A stretch of 22,701 bases of DNA, from positions 1 to 22,701 of the forward strand of contig JAAYAO010000372.1 in the NCBI GenBank assembly GCA_012719335.1. Direction: 5' to 3'. The stretch comes from Propionibacterium sp. (GTDB lineage: Bacteria > Actinomycetota > Actinomycetes > Propionibacteriales > Propionibacteriaceae). The stretch's first letter is position 1; the number at the start of each line of letters is the position of its first letter. This document shows positions 15,373 through 22,701 of the stretch, piece by piece. The translations under genes were made by a program, and so were the position numbers. Under the pieces are notes generated by a model. That model did not search any database, had not been told where the DNA came from, and saw only the letters and a program-made list of their open reading frames with translations.

Positions 15373-16632
15373 GTGAGTACCGGCGCCCCTCCCCCAGCAC
15401 CCCGGCACGAGTTCTCGGCGGCCACCTTCCGCACCCATCCGGAGCAGACCATGCGCCGGGTCGGTGCCCCCTTGGCGGTGATGGTGGTCGCCGGCCTGCT
15501 GATCGCCGGGCTGCTGGGATTTGCGGTGTTCTCCGGCCCGTTCTGGTTCGCGATCGGGCTGCTGCCGGTGGCGGTGGTGATCTGTGCGGCGTTGTTCGGC
15601 TACCTGTGGTTGGACCGCTGGGAACCCGAACCTCCCCGGTTGTTGATCTTCGCGTTCCTGTGGGGCGCCGGGATCGCCGCCGGGGTGTCGTTCGGACTGA
15701 ACACGGTGACCGCCCTGTACGTCTGGCCGAACGACCTGTGGGCGATGGCGGTGGGCGCACCGCTGTTCGAGGAGCTCACCAAGGGCGCCTTCCTGCTGTT
15801 CATGTTGACCGGGCTGCGGCGTCGGCAGATGACCAGCCTGGTGGATTGTCTGGTCTACGCCGGGATGGTCGGGCTGGGTTTCGCCTGGGTGGAGGACATG
15901 ATCTATTTCGCCCGCTCCGAGTCGGTGGCCACCACCGTCCAGTTGTTCGTGGTGCGCATGCTGATGGCGGTGTTCGCCCACCCGCTGTTCACCTCATTGA
16001 CCGCGATCGGCATCTACCTGTCGCTGCGGCACCGCAACCGGGCGGCCGGGGTGGGCTGGATCGTGGCCGGTTTCGCCGCGGCGATGCTGGCCCACGGGCT
16101 GTGGAACGGCTCCACGGTGGTGATGTACGGGCTGGGATTCCTCGTCCTGTACTTCCTGATTCTGGTGCCGTTGTTCGCCGGCCTGGTGTGGCTGGCGATC
16201 TGGTCGCGGTACAACGAGGGACGGCAGGTGATCACCCAACTGGTGCCGATGGTGCAGGAGGGGTTGGTCGATCATCACGAGGCGCTCTGGCTGGCCACCC
16301 TGCCGCGCCGGCGGGAACGGCGAAAACTCGCCAAGCGGCACGGCGCACCGGGTGACCTGCGCGCCCTGCAACGGTTCAGTGATGCGGTCACCGAGTTGGC
16401 CTTCATCCGCACCCGGCTGGGACGCGGCGAGATCACCCCGCAGCGCGAGGCCGACCACGCCGATCATGTGCAGGCGGTGCGGCACTATCGGGCCGAGGCG
16501 TTGCCGGTGCTGAGCGAACTGCACCGGATCTCCCCGGTCACCGGCAATCCGCCGCCGCCCCCGGCGCCACGGCCGCCGGCCATTCCGCCCGCGCCCGGGC
16601 ACAACGAACCGCCGTCGCCGCGTCCCCGGTGA
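15373..16632 (+). CDS. prsW: PrsW family intramembrane metalloprotease
   Basis: A 419-residue polytopic membrane protein with about eight hydrophobic helices (roughly residues 30-280) and a cytoplasmic, then Pro-rich C-terminal tail. The PrsW motifs are all present: EELTK (Glu133-Lys137), FAWVE (170-174), FAHP (His203) and AHGLWNG (His241). B. subtilis PrsW cleaves the anti-sigma factor RsiW after a first cut; actinobacterial substrates are mostly unknown. The GTG at 15373 is chosen because TAATCT lies eight bases upstream and no Shine-Dalgarno sequence is present; GTG 15370 and ATG 15451 are alternatives. No sigma/anti-sigma pair is nearby, but a single-pass membrane protein gene lies divergently. 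The stop is four bases from the convergent pth stop. Confidence 0.88.
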   Translation: MSTGAPPPAPRHEFSAATFRTHPEQTMRRVGAPLAVMVVAGLLIAGLLGFAVFSGPFWFAIGLLPVAVVICAALFGYLWLDRWEPEPPRLLIFAFLWGAGIAAGVSFGLNTVTALYVWPNDLWAMAVGAPLFEELTKGAFLLFMLTGLRRRQMTSLVDCLVYAGMVGLGFAWVEDMIYFARSESVATTVQLFVVRMLMAVFAHPLFTSLTAIGIYLSLRHRNRAAGVGWIVAGFAAAMLAHGLWNGSTVVMYGLGFLVLYFLILVPLFAGLVWLAIWSRYNEGRQVITQLVPMVQEGLVDHHEALWLATLPRRRERRKLAKRHGAPGDLRALQRFSDAVTELAFIRTRLGRGEITPQREADHADHVQAVRHYRAEALPVLSELHRISPVTGNPPPPPAPRPPAIPPAPGHNEPPSPRPR

Positions 16633-16636
16633 CGGC

Positions 16637-17230
16637 TCAGGAGTTGAAGGAGTTCTGGGTGGCGGTCAGACCGTGCACGATCAGGCTCTGCACCGCATCG
16701 GCCGCCCGGCCGATGTCGGCACCGAGGTGTTCGCGTTCGGCGCGGGAGAAGTCGTTCAGCACGTAATCGGCCGCGTTCTGTCGGCCCGGCGGGCGGCCGA
16801 TGCCGACCCGAACCCGGTGGAAGTCACCGGTACCCAGGTGTGCCCGGATCGACTTGAGACCGTTGTGCCCGTTGTCGCCCCCGCCCAGTTTGATCCGCAG
16901 CCGGCCCGGGTCGAGGTCGAGTTCGTCGTGGACGACGATCACCCGCTCCGGGGGAATCTTGTGGAACTTCGCCAGGGCCCCGGTCGGGATCCCCGACTCG
17001 TTCATGTAGGTGCGGGTGCGCACCAGGGCGACCGGGACGGTGTCGGCACCCACCGTGCCCACCCCGGCGGATCCGACCCGGGTCTGCACGACCTCGGCCC
17101 GCATCCCCTTCGGGGCGATCGGACGGCCGTCGGCCCGCCGGGCGAGCTCGACGACCACCATGGCACCGACATTGTGCCGGTGTCGGGCGTAGGTCGGGCC
17201 GGGGTTACCCAGCCCGACCACCAACCACAT
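16637..17230 (-). CDS. pth: Peptidyl-tRNA hydrolase
   Basis: A 197-residue cytoplasmic esterase that frees tRNA from prematurely released peptidyl-tRNA. Catalytic and binding residues can be placed: VVGLGNPGPTYARHRHNVG with Asn9 and His19, the substrate-gating YMNESG (Asn77), VVHDELDLDPG (Asp102) and GGGDNGHNGLKSI (Asn123). These match E. coli Asn10, His20, Asn68, Asp93 and Asn114. Length is normal. The ATG (17228-17230) lies 11 bases after the rplY stop, so both are cotranscribed; the ribosome binding site is weak. The order glmU-prs-rplY-pth matches mycobacteria. The 3' end meets prsW tail to tail with a four-base gap and no visible terminator. Confidence 0.96.
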   Translation of the reverse strand: MWLVVGLGNPGPTYARHRHNVGAMVVVELARRADGRPIAPKGMRAEVVQTRVGSAGVGTVGADTVPVALVRTRTYMNESGIPTGALAKFHKIPPERVIVVHDELDLDPGRLRIKLGGGDNGHNGLKSIRAHLGTGDFHRVRVGIGRPPGRQNAADYVLNDFSRAEREHLGADIGRAADAVQSLIVHGLTATQNSFNS

Positions 17231-17241
17231 CGTCGATCAGC

Positions 17242-17862
17242 TCACTCTTCGTCTTCGGCGGCCGGCTCGGCAGCAGCCTTTTCGGTGGCTTCCTCGGCCT
17301 CGTCCTCGTCACCGAGATCCTGCACCACCGGGGCGTTGACGCTCAGCACCATCGCCTCGGGCTCACCGGCCAGGGTGACGTCGGCGGGCAGCTCGACGTC
17401 CTGGGCGAAGATCTGGGCGCCGATCTCCAGGCCCTCGACCGAGACGGTGAGCTCGTCGGGAATGGCGACCGCGGGGGCCTCGACCAGCAGGGCCTGCAGG
17501 TCGACCGAGACCAGGGTGTCGGGGGCCGCTTCACCGGTGACGACCAGCGGCACCTCGACCTGAACCTTCTCGTCGCGACGCACCAGCAGCAGGTCGACGT
17601 GCTCGATGAAGCCGGTGACCGGGTCGCGCTGCACCTGGCGGGGCAGGGCGAGCTGGGACTTGCCGTCGACGTCCATCTCGAGCAGGGCGTTGGCGGTGCG
17701 CAGCGCCAGGAGGGTTTCGTGGCCGTGCAGCGACAGGTGCACCGGGTCGATGCCGTGACCGTAGATCACGGCCGGGATCCGGCCCTCGCGGCGCAGCCGG
17801 CGCGACGCGCCCTTGCCGAATTCGTTGCGGGGCTGGGCGTCCAGCTTGTGGGTGTCAACCAT
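17242..17862 (-). CDS. rplY: 50S ribosomal protein L25/general stress protein Ctc
   Basis: A 206-residue CTC-type L25. The N-terminal 5S rRNA-binding domain (about 1-95) shows NEFGKGASRRLRREGRIPAV and IYGHG, LALRTANALLEMDV and RDPVTGFIEHVDLLLV. The C-terminal TL5-type beta domain (about 96-185) shows VQVEVPLVVTGEAAPDTLVS and SVEGLEIGAQIFAQDVELP. An acidic Glu/Ala tail closes the protein. L25/Ctc binds 5S rRNA in the large subunit, and the long form is stress-linked in some bacteria. The ATG (17860-17862) has GAGGAG nine bases upstream; a longer reading from 17925 has no better support. It is the second gene upstream of the prsW convergence and is followed closely by pth. Its leader is long and structured, listed separately. 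Confidence 0.95.
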   Translation of the reverse strand: MVDTHKLDAQPRNEFGKGASRRLRREGRIPAVIYGHGIDPVHLSLHGHETLLALRTANALLEMDVDGKSQLALPRQVQRDPVTGFIEHVDLLLVRRDEKVQVEVPLVVTGEAAPDTLVSVDLQALLVEAPAVAIPDELTVSVEGLEIGAQIFAQDVELPADVTLAGEPEAMVLSVNAPVVQDLGDEDEAEEATEKAAAEPAAEDEE

Positions 17863-17993
17863 GAGGAGCTCCTCGGGTAGTTCTCGCGTTCGGTTCGTGG
17901 TCGGCGAATCGCGGACCCCGCACACCGTGCGAAAACCCTGTCGATCACGGGCCGCTTCACACGGCCCCTCGCCGAGGCAACCCGCCCATGCTA
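17863..17993 (-). promoter_or_regulatory. rplY-pth promoter and structured 118-nt leader
   Basis: TAGCAT (17993-17988, minus) with TTGGGG 18 bp upstream forms a plausible promoter in the prs-rplY gap, the same -35/spacing as proposed for mfd. Transcription would start near 17981 and leave about 118 nt before the rplY ATG. Two stems lie in it: GGGCCG-TGTGAAG-CGGCCC (17967-17949) and CGCAC-GGT-GTGCG (17931-17919). If the promoter is wrong, the first stem could instead be a terminator of prs, although it lacks a T-run. Confidence 0.4.
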
Positions 17994-18025
17994 GCCGACG
18001 GGTCGACCCGGCCCCAAAACGTCGG

Positions 18026-18109
18026 TCAGGGCTGCCCGTCGAACAGGCTGGTCACCGAACCGTCCTCGAACACCTCGTGGATCGCGGCGGCGATCAGCGG
18101 GGCGATCGA
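18026..18109 (-). pseudogene. prs: Displaced C-terminal codons of prs after a one-base deletion
   Basis: This minus-strand frame, shifted relative to the prs frame, encodes SIAPLIAAAIHEVFEDGS followed by VTSLFDGQP and a TGA at 18026-18028. It is the conserved end of bacterial Prs. Adding one C on the minus strand between 18112 and 18111 would restore LTVLSIAPLI and give a 326-residue protein, the usual actinobacterial length. The tail shows no other damage, which points to a very recent change or a sequence error. Confidence 0.88.
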
Positions 18110-19005
18110 CACACCGTCAGATTGCGGATCTCCACATCGGTGTTGATCGGCAGGGTGTTGGTGACGATGACCTCCTCGAAGGGGGAATCGTTCAGCCGTT
18201 GCGCGGCCGGCCCGGACAACACCGGGTGGGTGGCGGCGGCGATCACGGTCTTCGCGCCGTGCGCCTTCAACGCCTCGGCGGCCTGGCAGATGGTGCCGGC
18301 GGTGTCGATCATGTCGTCGACGAGCAGACAGACCCGGCCCTCGACCTCACCGACCACCTCATGCACCTCGACCTCGTTGGCGACATTGGGGTCGCGGCGC
18401 TTGTGGATGATCGCCAGCGGGGCGTCCAATTTGTCGGTCCACATGTCGGCGACCCGCACCCGTCCGGCGTCCGGCGACACCACGGTGAGGTTGCGGTCCT
18501 TGCCGTATTTCTCGCCGACGTAATCGGTCAGCACCGGCATCGACCACAGGTGGTCGACCGGGCCGTCGAAGAAGCCCTGGATCTGGGCCGCGTGCAGGTC
18601 GACCGACATGATCCGGTCCGCCCCGGCGGTCTTGTACAGGTCGGCGACCAGCCGGGCCGAGACCGGTTCGCGGCCGGCGTGCTTCTTGTCCTGGCGGGCG
18701 TAGGGGTAGAAGGGGGCGACCACGGTGATCCGCTTGGCCGAGGCACGCTTCAGCGCGTCGACCATGATCAACTGCTCCATCAACCATTCGTTCACCGGGG
18801 CGCAGTGCGACTGGATCACGTAGGCGTCACAGCCGCGCACCGACTCCTCGAAGCGCACGTAGATCTCCGAGTTCGCGTAGCTCAGGGCGCGGGTGGGCAC
18901 CAGTTCGGTCTCCATGAGCTCGGCGACCTCTTCGGCCAGTTCGGGATAGGCCCGCCCCGAGAACAACATCAAATGCCGTTCGATGGGGCGCTTGAATCCA
19001 CTCAC
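18094..19005 (-). CDS. prs: Ribose-phosphate diphosphokinase (PRPP synthetase), frameshifted 3' end
   Basis: As it stands this frame gives 303 residues. Prs makes PRPP from ribose 5-phosphate and ATP for nucleotides, His, Trp and cell-wall arabinose donors. Class I features are clear: SGRAYPELAEEVAELM, FPYARQDKKHAGREP-type catalytic loop (here YPYARQDKKHAGREPVSARL), VDLHAAQIQGFF, and the PRPP loop LLVDDMIDTAGTI. After EIRNLTV the reading ends CRSPR and stops at 18094, while the genuine end is present in another frame (18026-18109), so one base is missing near 18111/18112. The GTG start (19003-19005) overlaps the glmU TGA as GTGA and is preceded by GGAAGGA. Prs is normally essential, so a sequence error is the simplest explanation. 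Confidence 0.92.
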   Translation of the reverse strand: MSGFKRPIERHLMLFSGRAYPELAEEVAELMETELVPTRALSYANSEIYVRFEESVRGCDAYVIQSHCAPVNEWLMEQLIMVDALKRASAKRITVVAPFYPYARQDKKHAGREPVSARLVADLYKTAGADRIMSVDLHAAQIQGFFDGPVDHLWSMPVLTDYVGEKYGKDRNLTVVSPDAGRVRVADMWTDKLDAPLAIIHKRRDPNVANEVEVHEVVGEVEGRVCLLVDDMIDTAGTICQAAEALKAHGAKTVIAAATHPVLSGPAAQRLNDSPFEEVIVTNTLPINTDVEIRNLTVCRSPR

Positions 19006-20447
19006 TCCGTGTCCTTCCCAGCAGCCTTCTCGGCGTCCAAGGCGGCCTGTTCGGTGGCGGTGCCGGCACGTCGCCGCGACACCCAACCGGCAACATTACG
19101 CTGCTGCCCCCGGGCCACCGCCAGCTCCCCCGGTGCCACATCGTCGGTGACCGCCGAACCGGCCGCCACATAGGAGCCGTCCGCGATCGTGACCGGTGCC
19201 ACCAGCACCGAGTCGGAGCCGACGAAGGAGTGTTTACCGACCACGGTGCGCGATTTCGAGACCCCGTCGTAGTTGGCGAAGATCGTGCCGGCACCGATGT
19301 TGGCGCCCTCGCCGATCTCGGCGTCGCCGGCGTAGGTGAGGTGCGGCACCTTGGCGCCGTCACCGATCCTGGTGTTCTTGGTTTCCACGAAGGCGCCGAC
19401 CTTGCCCTTGGTGCCCACCACGGTGTTCGGTCGCAGGTACGAGAACGGCCCGACCTGGGCGAAGGGCCCGATCATCGCGAACAGGCAGTGGCTGCGCACC
19501 ACCTCGGCGCCCTCCCCCACCTCGCAGTTCTGCAGGGTGGTGGCCGGCCCGATGGTGGCCCCATCGGCGATCGAGGTGGCCCCGAGCAGTTGGGTGTCGG
19601 GCAGGATCGTCACGTCCTGCCCGAAGTCGACCTCACCGTGGATCCAGGTGGTGGCCGGGTCGATCACGGTCACCCCGTTGCGCATCGCGCGCTCGACATT
19701 GCGGCGGTTCACCTCGGCGTTCATCCGGGCCAACTGGACGCGGTCGTTGACGCCCTCGGTCTGCCACACGTCGTCGATCACGTAGGCCCCGACCCGACCC
19801 CCGGTGCCGCGGGCGTACCCGATCACATCGGTCAGGTAGAGCTCGCCCTGATCGTTGTCGGGCTTCATCTCGGCCAAGCCGGCCCGCAACACCGCGGCGT
19901 CGAAGACGTAGATGCCGGAGTTGATCTCGGTGATCGCCCGTTCGTCGTCGGTGGCGTCGCGGTGTTCGACGATCCGCGCCACATTGCCGTCCTCGCCGCG
20001 CACCACCCGTCCGTACCCGGTGGGGTCGCCCACCTCGGCGGTCAGCACGGTGATCTGGTCGGCGTGCTCGCGGTGGAAGGCGACCAGTTGGGTGATCGTT
20101 TCGCCGGTGAGCATCGGCACGTCGCCGTAGGTCACCACGATCTCGCCGTCCAGATCGGGCAGGTCGGCCAACCCGCATTGGACGGCATGACCGGTGCCGA
20201 GCTGCTCGTCCTGCACCGCGGTACGGCAGTCACCGGCGATCTCATCCAGATGCTCCAACACCTGTTCGCGCTGGTGCCCCACCACCACGACCAGGTGTTC
20301 GGGCTCGGCCGACCGGGCCGCGTCCACGGCGTAGGACAGCATCGAATGCCCACACACCTCGTGCAGCAGCTTCGAGCGCCGCGATTTCATGCGGGTTCCC
20401 CCACCGGCGGCCAGAACAACGACGGCGGCAACAGGCGCCTGGGACAT
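19002..20447 (-). CDS. glmU: Bifunctional UDP-GlcNAc pyrophosphorylase/GlcN-1-P acetyltransferase
   Basis: A 481-residue cytoplasmic enzyme making UDP-GlcNAc for peptidoglycan. The uridyltransferase half (1-230) has LAAGGGTRMKS (usual form LAAGxGTRM), EQLGTGHAV, YGDVPML and EINSGIYVFD. The left-handed beta-helix half (about 255-455) has hexapeptide repeats, GPFSYLRP, VETKN and the acetyltransfer catalytic His369 in VPHLTYAGDAEIG, then GAGTIFANYDG. Both active sites look intact. The C-terminal tail past residue 455 is Ala/Glu-rich. The ATG (20445-20447) has GAGGAG upstream at about nine bases. The stop overlaps the prs GTG start. It is the first gene of the glmU-prs run and is divergent from the metallophosphoesterase gene. 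Confidence 0.96.
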   Translation of the reverse strand: MSQAPVAAVVVLAAGGGTRMKSRRSKLLHEVCGHSMLSYAVDAARSAEPEHLVVVVGHQREQVLEHLDEIAGDCRTAVQDEQLGTGHAVQCGLADLPDLDGEIVVTYGDVPMLTGETITQLVAFHREHADQITVLTAEVGDPTGYGRVVRGEDGNVARIVEHRDATDDERAITEINSGIYVFDAAVLRAGLAEMKPDNDQGELYLTDVIGYARGTGGRVGAYVIDDVWQTEGVNDRVQLARMNAEVNRRNVERAMRNGVTVIDPATTWIHGEVDFGQDVTILPDTQLLGATSIADGATIGPATTLQNCEVGEGAEVVRSHCLFAMIGPFAQVGPFSYLRPNTVVGTKGKVGAFVETKNTRIGDGAKVPHLTYAGDAEIGEGANIGAGTIFANYDGVSKSRTVVGKHSFVGSDSVLVAPVTIADGSYVAAGSAVTDDVAPGELAVARGQQRNVAGWVSRRRAGTATEQAALDAEKAAGKDTE

Positions 20448-20487
20448 GGGTGTGGCTCCTCACAACGTTCGGCGGACCCTGGTCGGT

Positions 20488-20493
20488 AGCGTA
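20488..20493 (-). promoter_or_regulatory. Candidate -10 for glmU-prs
   Basis: TACGCT on the minus strand (20493-20488) matches TANNNT and would start transcription about 34 bp upstream of the glmU ATG, in front of its GAGGAG. No -35 is visible. It lies in the 218-bp divergent region shared with the metallophosphoesterase gene; the rest of that region shows no tRNA or small gene. Confidence 0.35.
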
Positions 20494-20615
20494 AATCATG
20501 CCACCGCCGCCCGCGCGTCGGGCCGTTGCCGGGTCGGCGGGCCACCCCACCACTTGTTCACCGAAGCGTTCCCTCGGTGTTGCCGAACTCCGGGCCGTCC
20601 GGGCACCCGGGCCCC

Positions 20616-20650
20616 TAGGGTGTCGACGGTTTCACCCACCCCTCGACACC
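20616..20650 (+). promoter_or_regulatory. -10 and inverted repeat before the metallophosphoesterase gene
   Basis: TAGGGT (20616-20621) is a -10 candidate. A perfect eight-base inverted repeat, GGTGTCGA (20619-20626) and TCGACACC (20643-20650), overlaps it and is separated by 16 bases. The ribosome binding site GAAAGG follows at 20653-20659. The repeat could be an operator covering the transcription start or a leader hairpin. The regulator is unknown. Confidence 0.45.
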
Positions 20651-20665
20651 ACCGAAAGGCTCACC

Positions 20666-22701
20666 ATGAAGCGCATGTCGCTCGCGGTGGCGGGTCTGGC
20701 TCTCTCCCTGGTACTGGGCAGCTCCTTCGCTGCCCGGGCCGCCGAACCGGAGCCGGAACCGCTGCTCAGTTTTCCCGTGATTTCCGATGTCCACATCAAC
20801 AGCGGTGACAAGACCGCGAACAACCTGGCCAACGCCATGGTGCAGTTCGAACGTGAGATGCCCCGCCTGGACGTGATCGCCGGGGTCGGCGACCTGGTGC
20901 ACGGTCACCAGTCCGAGATGGAGAAGTACCAGCGGATCATGTCCGAGAGCCCCGCCGCCGGGGTTCCGCAGTTCCTGACCATGGGCAACCACGAGTTCGA
21001 CCAGGGACGGATCGGCGCGGTCGAGCGGTTCAACACCCACATGGGCCAGGACGGCCCGCTGATGCACAAGGTCTACAACGGTTTCCACTTCATCGGCATC
21101 GGGTGGGACATGGGCCCGGTCGAGATCGGGTACCTGAAGCGGGAGCTGGCCGTCGCGGCGGAGGCCGCCCCGGATCAGCCGATCTTCGTGTTCTTCCACT
21201 ACCCGTTGCAGGACACCGTCTACGGCTCGGAGAAGGGTGAGTGGGGTACCGCCAACCCGCTGTTCCACGCCGCCTTGGCCGAGTATCCGCAGGCGATCAC
21301 CTTCTCGGGGCATTCGCACTACCCCGGTGAGAACCCGCGCAATATCTGGCAGGGCGATTTCACCGCACTGAACACCGGCATCGGCCTGAACTACCTGGAG
21401 ATGGAGAAGATGTGGGCCCAGGGCGGGTTCCCGCCCGGCACCGACACCCTCGCCCAGGCGCTGGGCGTCGAGGTGTACTCCGACGAGGTGGTGATCAAGC
21501 GTCGCGACATCACCCGGGACGAATGGTTCGGTGAGGAGTGGGTGATCCCGCTGCCGATCGACAAGGCGAACTTCACCTACACCGACGACCGCGACTCGAT
21601 CGCGCCGGTGTTCCCCGAAACCGCCGCGGTGTCGGTGCAGCGTTCGTCCAGCTCCGCGATCGAGGTGACCTGGGACATCGCCACCGACAACAGCGGCTTC
21701 ATCAACGGCTACTACCTGCGGGCCCGCAACACCGCCACCGGTGCGGTCGATGCCGAACGCAAGATCTCCTCGGAGTACTGGAAGCGTCCGGTGCCGAGCA
21801 GTCACACCTGGGAACTGGCCGGGCTGGCGCCCGGGGTCGACTACGCCATCGAGGTGGTCGCCGTCGACGCCTTCTTCAACGAGAGCGCCCCGCTGAGCAC
21901 CCCCTACACCACCGACAAGCTCGCCATCGCCGACGCGTGGACCGATGAGCAGGCCGTCGAACTGGGGATGACCAGCACCCACCACGTCGTGGTCACCAAC
22001 GCCGACACCGTCGATCGTGAGGTCGAGGTGAGCGTGGACGGCGGCACCGGCGCGACCTTCGCCGAGACCAGCCGCACCATCACCGTACCGGCCGGGGGCC
22101 GGGCTACCGCCGACTTCACCGTGACCGGGGGCAGCGAGCGGACGACCACCACGCTCACCTCCACGGTGACCGGCGACAACGGTGCGCAACTGGGGACGCT
22201 GACCAACCTGCTCTACGTCGGCTACGTCTACGGCGAGTCCTTCGACCGACTGGCGTCCGACCTGGGCCCGGCGGTCGACGAGAACATTTCGGTGCTCGGA
22301 TTCACCCACCAGCCGCCGACGGGCTGGGCCCGCACGCTGGCCGAGGGTATGGCGCAGGGCACCGAGGAGTGGCAGGGCTGGAGCTTCACCACGCTGGAGT
22401 TCTGGGTCGCCGCCGAGGACCAGGGACGTTCCGGCTTCAGCAAGGCCCACAACGTGTTCGCCGTGGCGGACTCCGACGAGTGGGACGACACCGGCTCGCC
22501 GGCCCGGGAATCCACCTTCGACTCCACCCTGAGCACCCCCGACATCCCGGTGACCGCCGGGGAGGCCTACGAGCTGGTCTTCGACAGCCACTACCAGGAC
22601 GAGAGCCCCCAGCGGGCCCAGTTGAGCGCGGTGCACACCGACGCCGAGGGCAATGAGGTGTCGCGGGCGATCATCCTCGACTACGGCCCCGAGGGTGCCG
22701 A
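20666..22701 (+). CDS. Secreted calcineurin-like metallophosphoesterase, C-terminus cut by the window
   Basis: The frame stays open for 678 codons to the last base. Residues 1-25 form a Sec signal peptide (MKRMSLAVAGLALSLVLG, cleavage likely after ARA). The metallophosphoesterase domain (about 35-285) has all metal-site motifs: SDVHIN (Asp41, His43), GDLV (Asp76), GNHE (Asn108, His109), FFHYP (His178) and GHSH (His216, His218). A fibronectin type III-like segment follows (about 312-416: AIEVTWDIATDNSG, LAPGVDYAIEVVAVD), then a beta-rich segment (425-515) and a jelly-roll-like region with FAVADSDEWDDT and LVFDSHYQDES. Such proteins hydrolyse extracellular phosphoesters; the substrate is unknown. 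The ATG has GAAAGG six bases upstream. No cell-wall anchor is seen before the window ends. Confidence 0.85.
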   Translation, partial: MKRMSLAVAGLALSLVLGSSFAARAAEPEPEPLLSFPVISDVHINSGDKTANNLANAMVQFEREMPRLDVIAGVGDLVHGHQSEMEKYQRIMSESPAAGVPQFLTMGNHEFDQGRIGAVERFNTHMGQDGPLMHKVYNGFHFIGIGWDMGPVEIGYLKRELAVAAEAAPDQPIFVFFHYPLQDTVYGSEKGEWGTANPLFHAALAEYPQAITFSGHSHYPGENPRNIWQGDFTALNTGIGLNYLEMEKMWAQGGFPPGTDTLAQALGVEVYSDEVVIKRRDITRDEWFGEEWVIPLPIDKANFTYTDDRDSIAPVFPETAAVSVQRSSSSAIEVTWDIATDNSGFINGYYLRARNTATGAVDAERKISSEYWKRPVPSSHTWELAGLAPGVDYAIEVVAVDAFFNESAPLSTPYTTDKLAIADAWTDEQAVELGMTSTHHVVVTNADTVDREVEVSVDGGTGATFAETSRTITVPAGGRATADFTVTGGSERTTTTLTSTVTGDNGAQLGTLTNLLYVGYVYGESFDRLASDLGPAVDENISVLGFTHQPPTGWARTLAEGMAQGTEEWQGWSFTTLEFWVAAEDQGRSGFSKAHNVFAVADSDEWDDTGSPARESTFDSTLSTPDIPVTAGEAYELVFDSHYQDESPQRAQLSAVHTDAEGNEVSRAIILDYGPEGA

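Noticed and set aside
17766..17960. A small leader frame overlapping the rplY start
   Set aside because: It is out of frame, extends far into rplY, and its start lacks a ribosome binding site; no sign of a regulatory peptide.
20448..20665. A tRNA gene in the glmU-metallophosphoesterase gap
   Set aside because: No acceptor stem, T-loop (GTTCRANYC) arrangement or cloverleaf could be assembled on either strand.

Overview
This window is a high-GC chromosomal segment from an actinobacterium. A Propionibacteriaceae-like host is plausible but cannot be proven from the sequence. The main reason is gene content and order: glmU-prs-rplY(L25/CTC)-pth on one side and mfd-(lipoprotein)-mazG-eno-ftsB-DUF501-ppx on the other are the parts of a neighbourhood also seen in mycobacteria and other actinobacteria. 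GTG starts, ATGA/GTGA gene overlaps and TANNNT -10 elements without strong -35 boxes fit the same group. No tRNA, rRNA, CRISPR array, insertion sequence or prophage was seen.

Layout. 1-4017 (minus strand): a SurA_N-like lipoprotein, mazG, eno, ftsB, DUF501, a 43-residue remnant of a short-chain dehydrogenase, and the 5' end of ppx/gppA, tightly packed and mostly overlapping. 4124-7535 (plus strand): a two-gene block of a SERCA-like P-type Ca2+ ATPase and a duplicated NIPSNAP-like protein, placed between the lipoprotein gene and mfd. 7537-14706 (minus strand): mfd, an MMPL/RND transporter with a Gln-Pro-Gly repeat insert, and an APH/choline-kinase-fold phosphotransferase. 14729-15262 (minus) and 15373-16632 (plus): a divergent pair, a single-pass Ala/Pro/Ser/Lys repeat protein and a PrsW-type membrane protease. 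16637-20447 (minus strand): pth, rplY, prs and glmU. 20666-22701 (plus strand): a secreted metallophosphoesterase with fibronectin-like and jelly-roll-like C-terminal parts, running off the end.

Together the core genes serve cell-wall precursor synthesis (GlmU), PRPP supply (Prs), translation (Pth, L25), transcription-coupled repair (Mfd), nucleotide-pool cleaning (MazG), glycolysis (enolase), division (FtsB) and polyphosphate/(p)ppGpp hydrolysis (Ppx).

The most notable observations are a one-base deletion that frameshifts the 3' end of prs; a truncated SDR mini-gene joined by ATGA overlaps to both neighbours; a perfect 16-bp inverted repeat inside the 5' end of ftsB; several genes that look leaderless, including mfd, whose -10 box uses the stop codon of the upstream gene; and low-complexity repeat segments in the MMPL protein and in the membrane protein divergent from prsW. 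I did not find a clearly new multi-gene system. The prsW/repeat-protein pair and the ATPase/NIPSNAP pair are the best candidates for an undescribed functional link.
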